Assembly: GCF_000383675.1 (NCBI RefSeq)
Contig: NZ_KB911824.1
Coordinates: forward strand, 330,382 to 394,381
From: Terracoccus sp. 273MFTsu3.1
Lineage (GTDB): Bacteria > Actinomycetota > Actinomycetes > Actinomycetales > Dermatophilaceae
Direction: 5' to 3'
Length of the DNA: 64,000 nt
Within the stretch, counting starts at the first letter, position 1. Each line of letters opens with the position of its first letter. The notes below the pieces were generated by a model, which ran no database searches, had not been told where the DNA came from, and was given only the letters and a program-made list of their open reading frames with translations. The position numbers and the translations under genes are program-made. Positions 18,419-27,900 of this stretch are shown in pieces.

Positions 18419-18998
18419 CGGCCATCACCTCCCGGAGCGAGCCCAGCGCGCGGTGGAGCCGGGACTTGACCGTGCCCGGCGGGATGCCCAGCGTCCCGGC
18501 GGTCTGGGCCTCCGACAGCTCGAGCAGGTAGCGGCACGTCACGACGTCGCGCAGGTCGTCGGGCAGGCCCTCCACCGCCTCGAGGAGCCCGGCGCGCCGG
18601 TCGCGCGAGACGGCGGCGTCTGCCGGGTCCGGGACGGGGTCCGTCGCGGTCCGCTCCGCGGCCACCCGGAGCTCGCGCAGCGTGCGTCGTGACCGTCCGC
18701 GCTGGAGGTTGCGCGTCTCGTTGACGACGATCCGCAGCAGCCACGGACGGAAGCCCGCGCCGTCGTGGAACCGCGGGAGTGCCTGGTATGCCTTCACGAA
18801 CGCCTCCTGCACGACGTCGTCGGCCTCGCTCCCGGCGCCGGAGAGCACCGCGAGCCGTTTGGCGATCGGGGCGTGCAGCGTGACGAGCACCGCGTACGCC
18901 GATGCGTCCCCGGCGCGCACCCGAGCCAGTGCCGCTGCCTCCTCGGACGTGTCGATCGCTGCCTCCGTCCCCCACCGACGACCGTGCCTCGGCACCAT
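18411..18998 (-). CDS. ECF family RNA polymerase sigma factor
   Basis: 195 residues with the two ECF domains. Region 2 (residues about 22-95) contains GDASAYAVLVTLHAPIAKRL and SEADDVVQEAFVKAYQALPRF, the core-binding and -10 recognition helices. Region 4 (about 130-190) contains VEGLPDDLRDVVTCRYLLEL and the helix-turn-helix AQTAGTLGIPPGTVKSRLHR. ATG 18998 is preferred over an in-frame ATG at 19025, because that codon lies inside the -10 element of its own ECF-type promoter. The divergent neighbour is dnaE. Identical promoter elements here and before the secreted protein gene indicate autoregulation. Confidence 0.9.
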   Translation of the reverse strand: MVPRHGRRWGTEAAIDTSEEAAALARVRAGDASAYAVLVTLHAPIAKRLAVLSGAGSEADDVVQEAFVKAYQALPRFHDGAGFRPWLLRIVVNETRNLQRGRSRRTLRELRVAAERTATDPVPDPADAAVSRDRRAGLLEAVEGLPDDLRDVVTCRYLLELSEAQTAGTLGIPPGTVKSRLHRALGSLREVMADA

Positions 18999-19017
18999 GG
19001 TGCCGTCCCGACGCCCC

Positions 19018-19047
19018 CTCAACACCGCTCGCGGAGGATCGGTTCGC
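19018..19047 (-). promoter_or_regulatory. autoregulatory ECF sigma promoter
   Basis: Minus strand GCGAACC (19047-19041), 14 bases, GGTGTTGAG (19026-19018). The -35 half resembles the GAAC core of ECF promoters. It lies 20 bases ahead of the sigma ATG. Confidence 0.7.
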
Positions 19048-19101
19048 GCGGACCGCGCGACACCCCAACCGACACGCCGAGGAGTGTCCTCGCAGAGGCT
19101 T

Positions 19102-19107
19102 AGACTC
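19102..19107 (+). promoter_or_regulatory. -10 box for leaderless dnaE
   Basis: TAGACT ends seven bases before ATG 19115; no Shine-Dalgarno is present. The same hexamer is found before ptrB, hisD and pheS. Confidence 0.6.
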
Positions 19108-19114
19108 GTCCACG

Positions 19115-22100
19115 ATGTCGACCGAAGCCGCCCCGCGCAACGACCAGAACTTCGTGCACCTCCACGTGCACACGGAGTACTCCATGCTCGACGGGGCGGC
19201 GCGCATCGGCGACCTCTTCAGCGAGGCGGCGCGGATGGGCATGCCGGCCCTCGCGACGACCGACCACGGCTACGTCTTCGGTGCCTACGAGTTCTGGAAG
19301 AAGGCCCAGGGCACCGGCGTCAAGCCGATCATCGGCGTCGAGGCCTACATCACGCCGGGCACGCACCGCGCCGACCGCACCAAGGTCAGCTGGGGCGACG
19401 GCGGCCGCGACGACGTCTCGGGCAGCGGCGCCTACACCCACATGACGATGCTCGCCCAGAACAACCAGGGCATGCACAACCTCTTCCGGATGAGCTCCAT
19501 CGCGAGCCTCGACCAGGTGTACACGAAGTGGCCGCGCATCGACCGCGACCTCCTCTCGACCTACGGCAAGGGCCTCATCGTCACGACGGGCTGCCCGTCG
19601 AGCGAGATCCAGACCAAGCTGCGCTTCGGGATGTACGACGAGGCCCGCGAGGTCGCCGGCGAGCTGCGTGACATCTTCGGCAACGAGAATGTCTACGTCG
19701 AGCTGATGGACCACGGCCTCGACATCGAGCGTCGCACGCAGAAGGACCTCATCCGCCTCGCGCGCGACCTCAAGCTGCCGCTCGTGGCCACCAACGACCT
19801 GCACTACACCCGCGCCGAGGACGCCAAGGCCCACGCCGCCCTGCTCTGCGTCCAGTCCGGCTCGACCCTGATGGACCCCAACCGGTTCAAGTTCGACGCC
19901 GACGACTTCTACCTCAAGTCCGCCCAGGAGATGCGCCACCTGTGGCGCGAGCTGCCCGAGGCGTGCGACAACACGCTGCTCATCGCCGAGCGCTGCGAGG
20001 TCTCCTTCACCGAGGGGGAGGGGCGCTTCATGCCGCGCTTCCCGGTGCCGGAGGGCGAGGACGAGACGTCGTGGTTCATCAAGGAGGTCGAGACCGGCCT
20101 GTCGCGCCGCTTCCCCGAGGGGGTGCCGGACTACGCCCGCAAGCAGGCGGCCTTCGAGGAGGACGTCATCGTCTCCAAGGGCTACCCGGGCTACTTCCTC
20201 GTCGTCGCCGACTTCATCAACTGGGCCAAGCGCAACGGCATCCGCGTCGGTCCCGGCCGAGGCTCGGGTGCCGGCTCCATGTGCGCCTACGCCATGGGCA
20301 TCACCGACCTCGACCCGATCCCGCACGGCCTCATCTTCGAGCGGTTCCTCAACCCCGAGCGCATGTCGATGCCCGACTTCGACGTCGACTTCGACGAGCG
20401 CCGGCGTGGTGAGGTCATCCGCTACGTCACCGAGAAGTACGGCGAGGAGCGCGTCGCGCAGATCGTCACCTACGGCACGATCAAGGCCAAGCAGGCCCTC
20501 AAGGACGCGAGCCGCGTCCTCGGCCACCCGTTCGCGATGGGCGAGAAGCTCACGAAGGCGATGCCGCCCGACGTCATGGGCAAGGGCATGCCCCTCGCCG
20601 ACGTCTTCAAGCCCGACTCCAAGCGCTACAACGAGGCGGGCGACTTCCGCGTCGTCCACGACGAGGACCCGCAGGCGCAGGAGGTCGTCGCGACGGCGCT
20701 CGGCCTCGAGGGCCTGAAGCGCCAGTGGGGCGTGCACGCGGCCGGCGTCATCATGAGCAGCGAGCCGCTCGTCGACGTCATCCCGATCATGCGCCGCCTG
20801 CAGGACGGCCAGATCATCACGCAGTTCGACTACCCCAGCTGCGAGTCGCTGGGCCTGGTCAAGATGGACTTCCTCGGCCTGCGCAACCTGACGATCCTCG
20901 ACGACGCCATCGAGAACATCAAGCTCAACCGCGACGAGGACATCGACCTCGACGAGCTGTCCAAGACCCTCGACGACCGTGCCACCTACGACCTGCTCGG
21001 TCGCGGCGACACCCTCGGCGTCTTCCAGCTCGACGGCGGCGGCATGCGCTCGCTGCTGCGCCTCATGCAGCCCGACAACTTCGAGGACATCTCGGCGGCC
21101 CTCGCGCTCTACCGACCGGGCCCGATGGGCGTCAACGCCCACACGAACTTCGCGCTGCGCAAGAACGGCAAGCAGGAGGTCGTCCCGCTCGACCCCCAGC
21201 TCAAGGGCAAGCTCCAGCAGGAGATGATCGACGCGCTCGACCCGATCCTCGGGATGACCTACGGCCTGGTCATCTACCAGGAGCAGGTCATGGAGATCGC
21301 CCAGAAGCTCGCCGGCTACACGCTCGGCAACGCCGACCTGCTCCGCCGGGCCATGGGCAAGAAGAAGAAGGAGGTCCTCGACGCCGAGTACGTCCCCTTC
21401 TCCGAGGGCATGAAGTCCCAGGGCTTCAACGAGGCGTCGATCGCTGCCCTGTGGGGTGTCCTCGTCCCCTTCTCGGACTACGCGTTCAACAAGGCGCACA
21501 CGGCGGCATACGGCCTCGTGTCGTACTGGACGGGCTACCTCAAGGCCAACTACCCCGCCGAGTACATGGCGGCGCTGCTGACGAGCGTGCGCGACGACAA
21601 GGACAAGTCGGCGCTCTACCTCAACGAGTGCCGGCACATGGGTATCAAGGTGCTGCCGCCCGACGTCAACGAGTCGATCGCCAACTTCGCGGCCGTCGGC
21701 ACCGACATCCGCTTCGGTCTCGCCGCGATCCGCAACGTCGGCCTGCCGGTCGTCCAGGCCATCATCAAGGCCCGTGAGGAGAAGGGGGCCTTCGCCTCCT
21801 TCAAGGACTTCCTTTCGAAGGTGCCCGCCGTCGTCTGCAACAAGCGCACCATCGAGTCGCTCATCAAGGGCGGCGCGTTCGACTCGCTCGGCGAGAGCCG
21901 GCGCGGCATGGTCGAGGTCCACGAGCGCTACATCGACGCCCTCGTCGAGGTCAAGAAGCAGGAGGCGATCGGCCAGGACAGCCTCTTCGGCAGCTTCGGC
22001 GACGACGACGACGCCGGCGCCTCCGACGGGCCGGGTGCCTTCGACGGCCTGCCGCCCGTGCCGACGCTCGAGTGGGACAAGGCCAGCCTGCTGTCGTTCG

Positions 22101-22708
22101 AGCGCGAGATGCTCGGCCTCTACGTCAGCGACCACCCGCTCTTCGGCATCGAGCACATCCTCGCCACGCATGCCGACACCTCGATCGCCTCGCTCATGGG
22201 CGACGACCCCAAGGCCGACGGCACGCCCGTCACCGTCGCTGGGCTCATCACGAGCCTCCAGCTCAAGCGCACGAAGAAGGGCGACCTCTGGGCCATCGCG
22301 ACCGTCGAGGACCTCGACGGCGCCATCGAGTGCCTCTTCTTCCCGTCGGCGTACATGACGTACTCGACGATGCTCGCCCAGGACACCGTGTGCGCGGTCA
22401 AGGGCCGCATCAGTGCGCGCGACGACTCGATCTCGATCTTCGCCCAGGAGCTGACGATCCCCGACATCAAGGAGGGCCCGCGCGGTCCGGTCGTCCTGAC
22501 CCTCCCACTCGGTCGGGCCACCCCGGCCGTGGCCGAGAGCCTCAAGCGCGTCCTGGGGGAGCACCCCGGTGCGACCGAGGTCCAGGTCAAGCTGACCCAG
22601 CCCGGGCGCTCGGTGCTCATGTCCCTCGACGACTCGCTCCGGGTCAACGCCACCTCAGCGCTCTTCGGCGACCTCAAGGCCCTGCTCGGTCCGGCCTGCC
22701 TCAGCTGA
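19115..22708 (+). CDS. dnaE: DNA polymerase III alpha subunit
   Basis: Replicative polymerase catalytic subunit. 1197 residues, normal for DnaE1. N-terminal PHP domain FVHLHVHTEYSMLDGAARIG with further His/Asp motifs (TTDHGYVFGAYEF, CVQSGSTL). Palm with GPGRGSGAGSMCAYAMGITD and the catalytic PDFDVDFD near residue 419. Then KQALKDASRVLG, GVFQLDGGGM, KKKKEVL and YAFNKAHTAAYGLVSY. Tandem helix-hairpin-helix region, then a C-terminal OB fold (VTVAGLITSLQLKRTKKGD) near residue 1035. The leaderless ATG 19115 gives the expected N-terminus. The stop overlaps the next start by one base (TGATG), so the downstream repair-type gene is coupled to it. Confidence 0.98.
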   Translation: MSTEAAPRNDQNFVHLHVHTEYSMLDGAARIGDLFSEAARMGMPALATTDHGYVFGAYEFWKKAQGTGVKPIIGVEAYITPGTHRADRTKVSWGDGGRDDVSGSGAYTHMTMLAQNNQGMHNLFRMSSIASLDQVYTKWPRIDRDLLSTYGKGLIVTTGCPSSEIQTKLRFGMYDEAREVAGELRDIFGNENVYVELMDHGLDIERRTQKDLIRLARDLKLPLVATNDLHYTRAEDAKAHAALLCVQSGSTLMDPNRFKFDADDFYLKSAQEMRHLWRELPEACDNTLLIAERCEVSFTEGEGRFMPRFPVPEGEDETSWFIKEVETGLSRRFPEGVPDYARKQAAFEEDVIVSKGYPGYFLVVADFINWAKRNGIRVGPGRGSGAGSMCAYAMGITDLDPIPHGLIFERFLNPERMSMPDFDVDFDERRRGEVIRYVTEKYGEERVAQIVTYGTIKAKQALKDASRVLGHPFAMGEKLTKAMPPDVMGKGMPLADVFKPDSKRYNEAGDFRVVHDEDPQAQEVVATALGLEGLKRQWGVHAAGVIMSSEPLVDVIPIMRRLQDGQIITQFDYPSCESLGLVKMDFLGLRNLTILDDAIENIKLNRDEDIDLDELSKTLDDRATYDLLGRGDTLGVFQLDGGGMRSLLRLMQPDNFEDISAALALYRPGPMGVNAHTNFALRKNGKQEVVPLDPQLKGKLQQEMIDALDPILGMTYGLVIYQEQVMEIAQKLAGYTLGNADLLRRAMGKKKKEVLDAEYVPFSEGMKSQGFNEASIAALWGVLVPFSDYAFNKAHTAAYGLVSYWTGYLKANYPAEYMAALLTSVRDDKDKSALYLNECRHMGIKVLPPDVNESIANFAAVGTDIRFGLAAIRNVGLPVVQAIIKAREEKGAFASFKDFLSKVPAVVCNKRTIESLIKGGAFDSLGESRRGMVEVHERYIDALVEVKKQEAIGQDSLFGSFGDDDDAGASDGPGAFDGLPPVPTLEWDKASLLSFEREMLGLYVSDHPLFGIEHILATHADTSIASLMGDDPKADGTPVTVAGLITSLQLKRTKKGDLWAIATVEDLDGAIECLFFPSAYMTYSTMLAQDTVCAVKGRISARDDSISIFAQELTIPDIKEGPRGPVVLTLPLGRATPAVAESLKRVLGEHPGATEVQVKLTQPGRSVLMSLDDSLRVNATSALFGDLKALLGPACLS

Positions 22709-23823
22709 TGCGCGAGGCGGACCGCCGGCGGCTGCGTCGGACGCGGATGGCCGCGCTCGGCCTGGCGCCCTCGCTCGGGAGCGACGGGGCAGTGTCGGCG
22801 CTCGCCGTCGCCCGTGAGCTCGGTGCCCTGCAGGCCCAGGACTACGGCAGCGGTGTGTGGTCCCTCGGCGTGCGCTCGGGACTGTCGCTCGAGCAGGTCG
22901 AGCAGGCTGTCCTCGACCGTGAGGTCGTGCGCACGTGGCCGATGCGCGGCACCATCCACTGGGTCCCGGCCGAGGACGCCCGGTGGATGTGCGAGCTGCT
23001 CGCGGCGCCCCGCAGCACGACGCTCGCCACGCGGTTCGCCCAGCTCGGCATCACCGAGGCCGACGTCGAGCTGTCCGGACGACTCTTCGAGCAGCACCTC
23101 CGCGAGCCGATGAGCCGTCCCGACGTCGCCGCCCTCCTCGTCGAGCACGGCATCGACCCCACCGACCAGCGCAACTACCACCTCATCGGGCACCACTGCA
23201 TGAGCGGGCTCATCTGCCAGGGACCGGTCATCGGCAAGCAGCCGAGCTTCGTCCTCATCGACTCCTGGGTTCCTCACTCCCGCAAGCCGTCCCGTGAGGA
23301 AGGCCTGGCGACCGTGGCCGAGCGCTACGTCCGCAGCCACGGACCCGTCACCGAGAAGGACCTCGCGGGCTGGCTCCTCAAGCCGCTCGGACTCACGCGC
23401 GAGGCGCTCGCACTCGTCGACGACCGGATCGAGCGCGCGGACCTCGACGGGCAGACGTGGCTCACCCACGTCCATGCACGCCCGGTCCCCGACGGTCCCG
23501 GCGGTGTGCACCTGCTGCCCCAGTGGGACGAGTTCCTCCTCGGCTACAAGTCGCGCGAGCTGACCCTGCCCCCCGAGCACTTCGTCCGGGTCGTGCCCGG
23601 CCGCAACATGGTCTTCAAGCCGACGCTCGTCGTCGACGGTGAGGTCGCGGGCACCTGGCGGCGCGTCCAGAAGCGCGAGCACGTGCTCGTCGAGGTCTCG
23701 CCGTTCGTCGACCTGTCCGCGCGCCGGTGGCGCGAGGTCGAGGTGGCCGCCGCCGCCTACGGCACGTTCCTCGGCGCCGAGGCCGAGGTCGTACGCGTCG
23801 TGCCGGGCGACGGGACCGCCTGA
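22708..23823 (+). CDS. winged helix DNA-binding protein, AlkZ/YcaQ-like
   Basis: HTH_42 family protein; characterised members (AlkZ, YcaQ) are DNA glycosylases that unhook alkylated bases and interstrand crosslinks. 371 residues. The catalytic QxQ-type motif is present as LQAQDYG with Gln42 and Gln44. It is followed by the typical SGVWSLGVRSGLS and RTWPMRGTIHWVPAEDARWM. Winged-helix repeats include GPVTEKDLAGWLLKPLG, and the C-terminal LLPQWDEFLLGYKSR is highly typical. ATG 22708 shares a base with the dnaE stop. Glycosylase activity is inference from the retained motif; many family members are untested. Confidence 0.8.
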   Translation: MREADRRRLRRTRMAALGLAPSLGSDGAVSALAVARELGALQAQDYGSGVWSLGVRSGLSLEQVEQAVLDREVVRTWPMRGTIHWVPAEDARWMCELLAAPRSTTLATRFAQLGITEADVELSGRLFEQHLREPMSRPDVAALLVEHGIDPTDQRNYHLIGHHCMSGLICQGPVIGKQPSFVLIDSWVPHSRKPSREEGLATVAERYVRSHGPVTEKDLAGWLLKPLGLTREALALVDDRIERADLDGQTWLTHVHARPVPDGPGGVHLLPQWDEFLLGYKSRELTLPPEHFVRVVPGRNMVFKPTLVVDGEVAGTWRRVQKREHVLVEVSPFVDLSARRWREVEVAAAAYGTFLGAEAEVVRVVPGDGTA

Positions 23824-23824
23824 G

Positions 23825-24799
23825 GTGGCGCGCGGACCGGTCCCACCCTCGCCGCTGCCGCCGCGTCACGGAGTCGACGCCCAGCGCTTCCGGATGCCGC
23901 AGTCGGGACCGTGGGGATCCTTGCGCGACCACCTCGTCGAGCGGCTCGCGCCGGGCCTGACGCCCGACGAGGTCGACCGGATGCTCGCGGCGGGGGAGTT
24001 CGTCGACGCCGCGGGAGCGCCGGTGCCGGCGGACGCCCCGTTCGTGCCGCAGTCGGCCGTCTGGGCGCACCGCGACCTGCCGGTCGAGGTGGTGCACCCG
24101 GAGGAGCTCGTCGTGCTGCACCGCGACGAGCGCATCGTCGTCGTCGACAAGCCGCACGACATGGCGACGATGCCCCGCGGCCGGCACGTCGTGCAGAGCG
24201 CCCTGGCCCGCGCCCGCGTCCTGACGGGTGAGCACCGTCTCGCTCCGGCCCACCGCCTCGACCGGCCGACGGCGGGTGTCCTGATGTTCACGACCGAGCA
24301 GCGGTGGCGCGGCGCGTACCAACGCGTCTTCGCCGAGTCGCTGGCGCACAAGGAGTACCTCGCGGTCGCACCCGTCCGCGAGGGGCTCGCGCTACCCCTC
24401 GTCCGGCGCACGCACCTCGTCAAGGAGCACGGCACGCACCAGGCCCACGAGGTCGAGGGGGCCGAGCCCAACGCCGAGACGCTCGTCGAGCTGGTCGACA
24501 CGGCGTCCCGCGCCGGGCGGGCGGGGGAGCACCTCGGGCTCTACCGCCTGACCCCCCGCACCGGCCGCACCCACCAGCTCCGGTGCCAGCTCCAGGGCCT
24601 CGGCGTCCCCATCGTCGACGACCCCCTCTATCCCGTGGAGCGCGACGTGCCCCTCGACGACTTCTCGACCCCGTTGCAGCTGCTCGCGGCCGTCCTCGCC
24701 TTCGACGACCCCGTCGACGGCACCCCGCGGCGGTTCGTCTCGCGCCGCCGGCTGGCCCGCTGGCCGGGCCCGTGGACGGGGCCGGTCACCGGGTCCTGA
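23825..24799 (+). CDS. RluA-family pseudouridine synthase
   Basis: 324 residues, second RluA-type enzyme in the window. No S4 domain. The N-terminal part is PRHGVDAQRFRMPQSGPWGS and RDHLVERLAPGLTPDEVDRM. The catalytic core has IVVVDKPHDMATMPRG, APAHRLDRPTAGVLMFT (catalytic Asp), SLAHKEYLAVAP, TGRTHQLRCQLQGLG and IVDDPLYPV. The RNA substrate cannot be told from sequence; the layout fits the RluA/RluC-like group acting on 23S rRNA or tRNA. GTG 23825 lies one base after the preceding stop, so it belongs to the dnaE transcription unit. Confidence 0.85.
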   Translation: MARGPVPPSPLPPRHGVDAQRFRMPQSGPWGSLRDHLVERLAPGLTPDEVDRMLAAGEFVDAAGAPVPADAPFVPQSAVWAHRDLPVEVVHPEELVVLHRDERIVVVDKPHDMATMPRGRHVVQSALARARVLTGEHRLAPAHRLDRPTAGVLMFTTEQRWRGAYQRVFAESLAHKEYLAVAPVREGLALPLVRRTHLVKEHGTHQAHEVEGAEPNAETLVELVDTASRAGRAGEHLGLYRLTPRTGRTHQLRCQLQGLGVPIVDDPLYPVERDVPLDDFSTPLQLLAAVLAFDDPVDGTPRRFVSRRRLARWPGPWTGPVTGS

Positions 24800-24826
24800 A
24801 GGGGACGAAACCCATCGTGTCCGACC

Positions 24827-24891
24827 TGTCACCACGTGTTCGCACATCGGACGACATCTCGACGCGCGGGACCGTCGACCGCGGTCTAGGG
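24827..24891 (+). promoter_or_regulatory. nucH promoter region with PHO-box-like repeat
   Basis: TGTCACC (24827-24833) and GTTCGCA (24838-24844) form an 11-base direct-repeat pattern resembling the actinobacterial PHO box (GTTCACC units), each with two mismatches. A -10-like TAGGGT lies at 24886-24891. Suggestive only. Confidence 0.3.
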
Positions 24892-24936
24892 TGACCCGCA
24901 GACCGCGCGGAAGAGCCGGTCCCAGGGAGGAAATCC

Positions 24937-27900
24937 ATGCGTCAATCTCGTCCTGCCCTGCGTCGGGTCGCCGCGGTCACCACCGCCGCGCTCGCCGTGG
25001 GCATCACCCCCTTCGTCGCGGCAGCACCGGCCTCGGCGGCACCGACGGACCTGTTCATCAGCGAGTACGTCGAACCGGCCACCGGCAACAACAAGGCCAT
25101 CGAGATCTACAACCCTACGAGCGCCCCGGTGACGCTCAACGGCACCTACAGCCTGTTCACCTCGATCAACGGCGGAACCTCGACCTCGTCGATCGCCCTG
25201 CTGGGCACGGTGCAGCCGGGTGACGCCTTCGTCCTCGGGAACAACAACTCGGCGAACGACCCCGCGATACTCGCGGCCGACCAGCTGAGTGGTTCCTTGA
25301 CGTTCAACGGCGACGACGCCATCGAGCTGCGTAAGGGGTCCGCTGTCGTGGACTCCATCGGACAGGTCGGTGTCGACCCGGGCGCCGCGTGGGGCACCTC
25401 GCCTGTGACGACGGCCGACCACACGCTGCGGCGCAAGGCGAACATCACGGCCGGCGACACGAACAGCGCCGATGCGTTCGACCCCGCGACGGAGTGGGAC
25501 TCGTTGCCTGCCGGAACCTTTGACGGCCTCGGCAGCCACACGGTCGACGGGCCGGTCACGGATGCCGCCCCCGGCGTGACGTCGACGACGCCGGCCGACG
25601 GCGCCAACACGGTCGCCGTCGACGCCAGCACGACCGTCACCTTCTCCGAGCCGGTCAACGCTGCTGACGGCGCCTTCGCGATCTCGTGCTCCCTCTCGGG
25701 CACCAAGACCCTGGCTGTCACCGGCGGCCCGACGACCTTCACGCTCGACCCGTCCGCCGACTTCGCCCGCGGTGACGCCTGCACGCTGACCGTCTCGGCA
25801 GACGGCATCACCGACCGGGACGCCATCGACCCGCCGGACTCCCCGGCCACCGACGTCGTCGTGCGCTTCTCGGTGCCGGCCGCCAACCCCTGCGAGGTCA
25901 CCGCGACCCCGATCCCGGCCATCCAGGGCAGCGGCGACTCCGCGGCCATCACCGGCTCGGTCACGACGCGCGGCGTCGTGGTCGGCGACTACGAGGGCGC
26001 CTCTCCCGCCCTGCGCGGCTTCTTCCTCCAGGACCCGAAGGGCGACGACGACCCCGCCACGTCCGACGGGATCTTCGTCTTCGAGGGCAGCAACGCCAAC
26101 GCCGTCCAGCTCGGTGACGTCGTCACCGTGACGGGCAACGTCGGCGAGAACCAGGGCCAGACGCAGGTCAGCGCCGCCACGGTCACGGTCTGCGGCACCG
26201 GCACGGTCGCCCCGACCGAGGTGCGCTTCCCCGTGGCCAGCCCGACGGCGCTCGAGCGCTACGAGGGCATGCTCGTCACGCTCCCGCAGGACATGTCCGT
26301 CACCGAGCACTTCCAGCTCGGCCGCTTCGGCCAGGTCACGCTCTCTGAGGGCGGCCGCCTCGAGCAGCCGACCAACGTCGTCGCCCCGGGCGCGGACGCC
26401 GCGGCGCTCCAGACGTCCAACAACCTGCGCAAGATCATCCTCGACGACACGACGCAGGCCCAGAACGTCGACCCGATCGTCTTCGGTCGCGGCGGCCAGC
26501 CGCTCACCGCGGCCAACACGCTGCGCGGCGGCGACACCGTCACCGACCTGACCGGTGTCCTCAACTACACGTGGGGTGGCAACGCGGCCAGCGCCAACGC
26601 GTACCGCATCCGCCCGGTCTCGCCGACTGCGACCGTCGACTTCCAGCCGACGAACCCGCGTCCGACGACCCCGCCCGCCGTGGGTGGCGACACCCGCGTC
26701 GTCGGGATGAACCTGCTCAACTTCTTCAACACGCTCGACACGACCGGCAACAACTGCCGGGGCGGGCTCACCGGCGCGGTCATGGACTGCCGCGGCGCCA
26801 ACACGTCCACCGAGTTCGACCGCCAGTGGCGCAAGACGCTCGCTGCCGTCTCTGGCACCCAGGCCGACGTCGTCGCCTTCATGGAGATGGAGAACGACGG
26901 CTACGGCGCCGACAGCGCCGAGCAGTTCCTCGTCGGCAAGCTCAACGAGAAGGACGGCGCCGGCACGTGGGCGTTCATCGACGCCGACGCGCGCACGGGT
27001 CAGACCGACGCCCTCGGCAACGACGCGATCAAGGTCGGCATGCTCTACAAGCCGGCCGCGGTGACGCCCGTGGGCACGACCGCAGCGCTCAACTCGGTCG
27101 ACTTCGTCAACGGTGGCGACTCCGGCCCGCGCAACCGTCCCTCGCTCGCCCAGGCGTTCCGCGACAACTCGACGGGTGGCACGTTCGTCGCCGTCGCGAA
27201 CCACCTCAAGAGCAAGGGCAGCGCGTGCGACGCGCCCGACGCCGGCGACGGCCAGGGCAACTGCACCGCGGTCCGCGTCCGTTCGGCGCAGCTGCTCGCC
27301 ACCTGGCTGGCCGGCGACCCCACGGGCACGGGTGACCCCGACGTCCTCATCCTCGGCGACATGAACTCCTACGCCAAGGAGGACCCGATCACGACGCTCG
27401 AGAAGGCCGGCTTCACCAACCTCATCGAGCAGCGCAACGGGCGTGAGGCGTACTCGTACGCCTTCGACGGGCAGTGGGGCTACCTCGACCACGCGCTCGG
27501 CTCGGCGTCGATCAGCAGCCAGGTGACGGGGGTCGGCGACTGGCACGTCAACGCCGACGAGCCCGCGATCCTCGACTACAACACCGAGTTCAAGACCGCC
27601 AGGCAGGTCACGAGCCTCTACGCGCCCGACCAGTTCCGGATCTCCGACCACGACCCCGTCGTCGTCGGGCTCGACCTGACCAGCGCCGCCCCCGTCGTCG
27701 GCACGGTCACCGGTCCGACCTCGGCCGTCTCGGTCGGCTCCCCGGCGGGCGTCAGCGCGACGTTCACCGACGCCGACCCCCTCGACACCCACACGGCGAG
27801 CATCGCGTGGGGTGACGGGTCGACGTCGGCAGGCACCGTCACCGGAGGCACGGTGAGCGGCAGCCACGTCTACGCGGCCGCGGGCATCTACACCGTGACC

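Noticed and set aside
18999..19025. Longer sigma factor starting at 19025
   Set aside because: That ATG lies within the -10 half of the gene's own ECF-type promoter, so it cannot be on the transcript.
19100..22564. A 1154-codon minus-strand frame opposite dnaE
   Set aside because: Pure antisense of a well-supported gene; composition (Val/Asp/Arg/Glu) is that of a complementary codon shadow.
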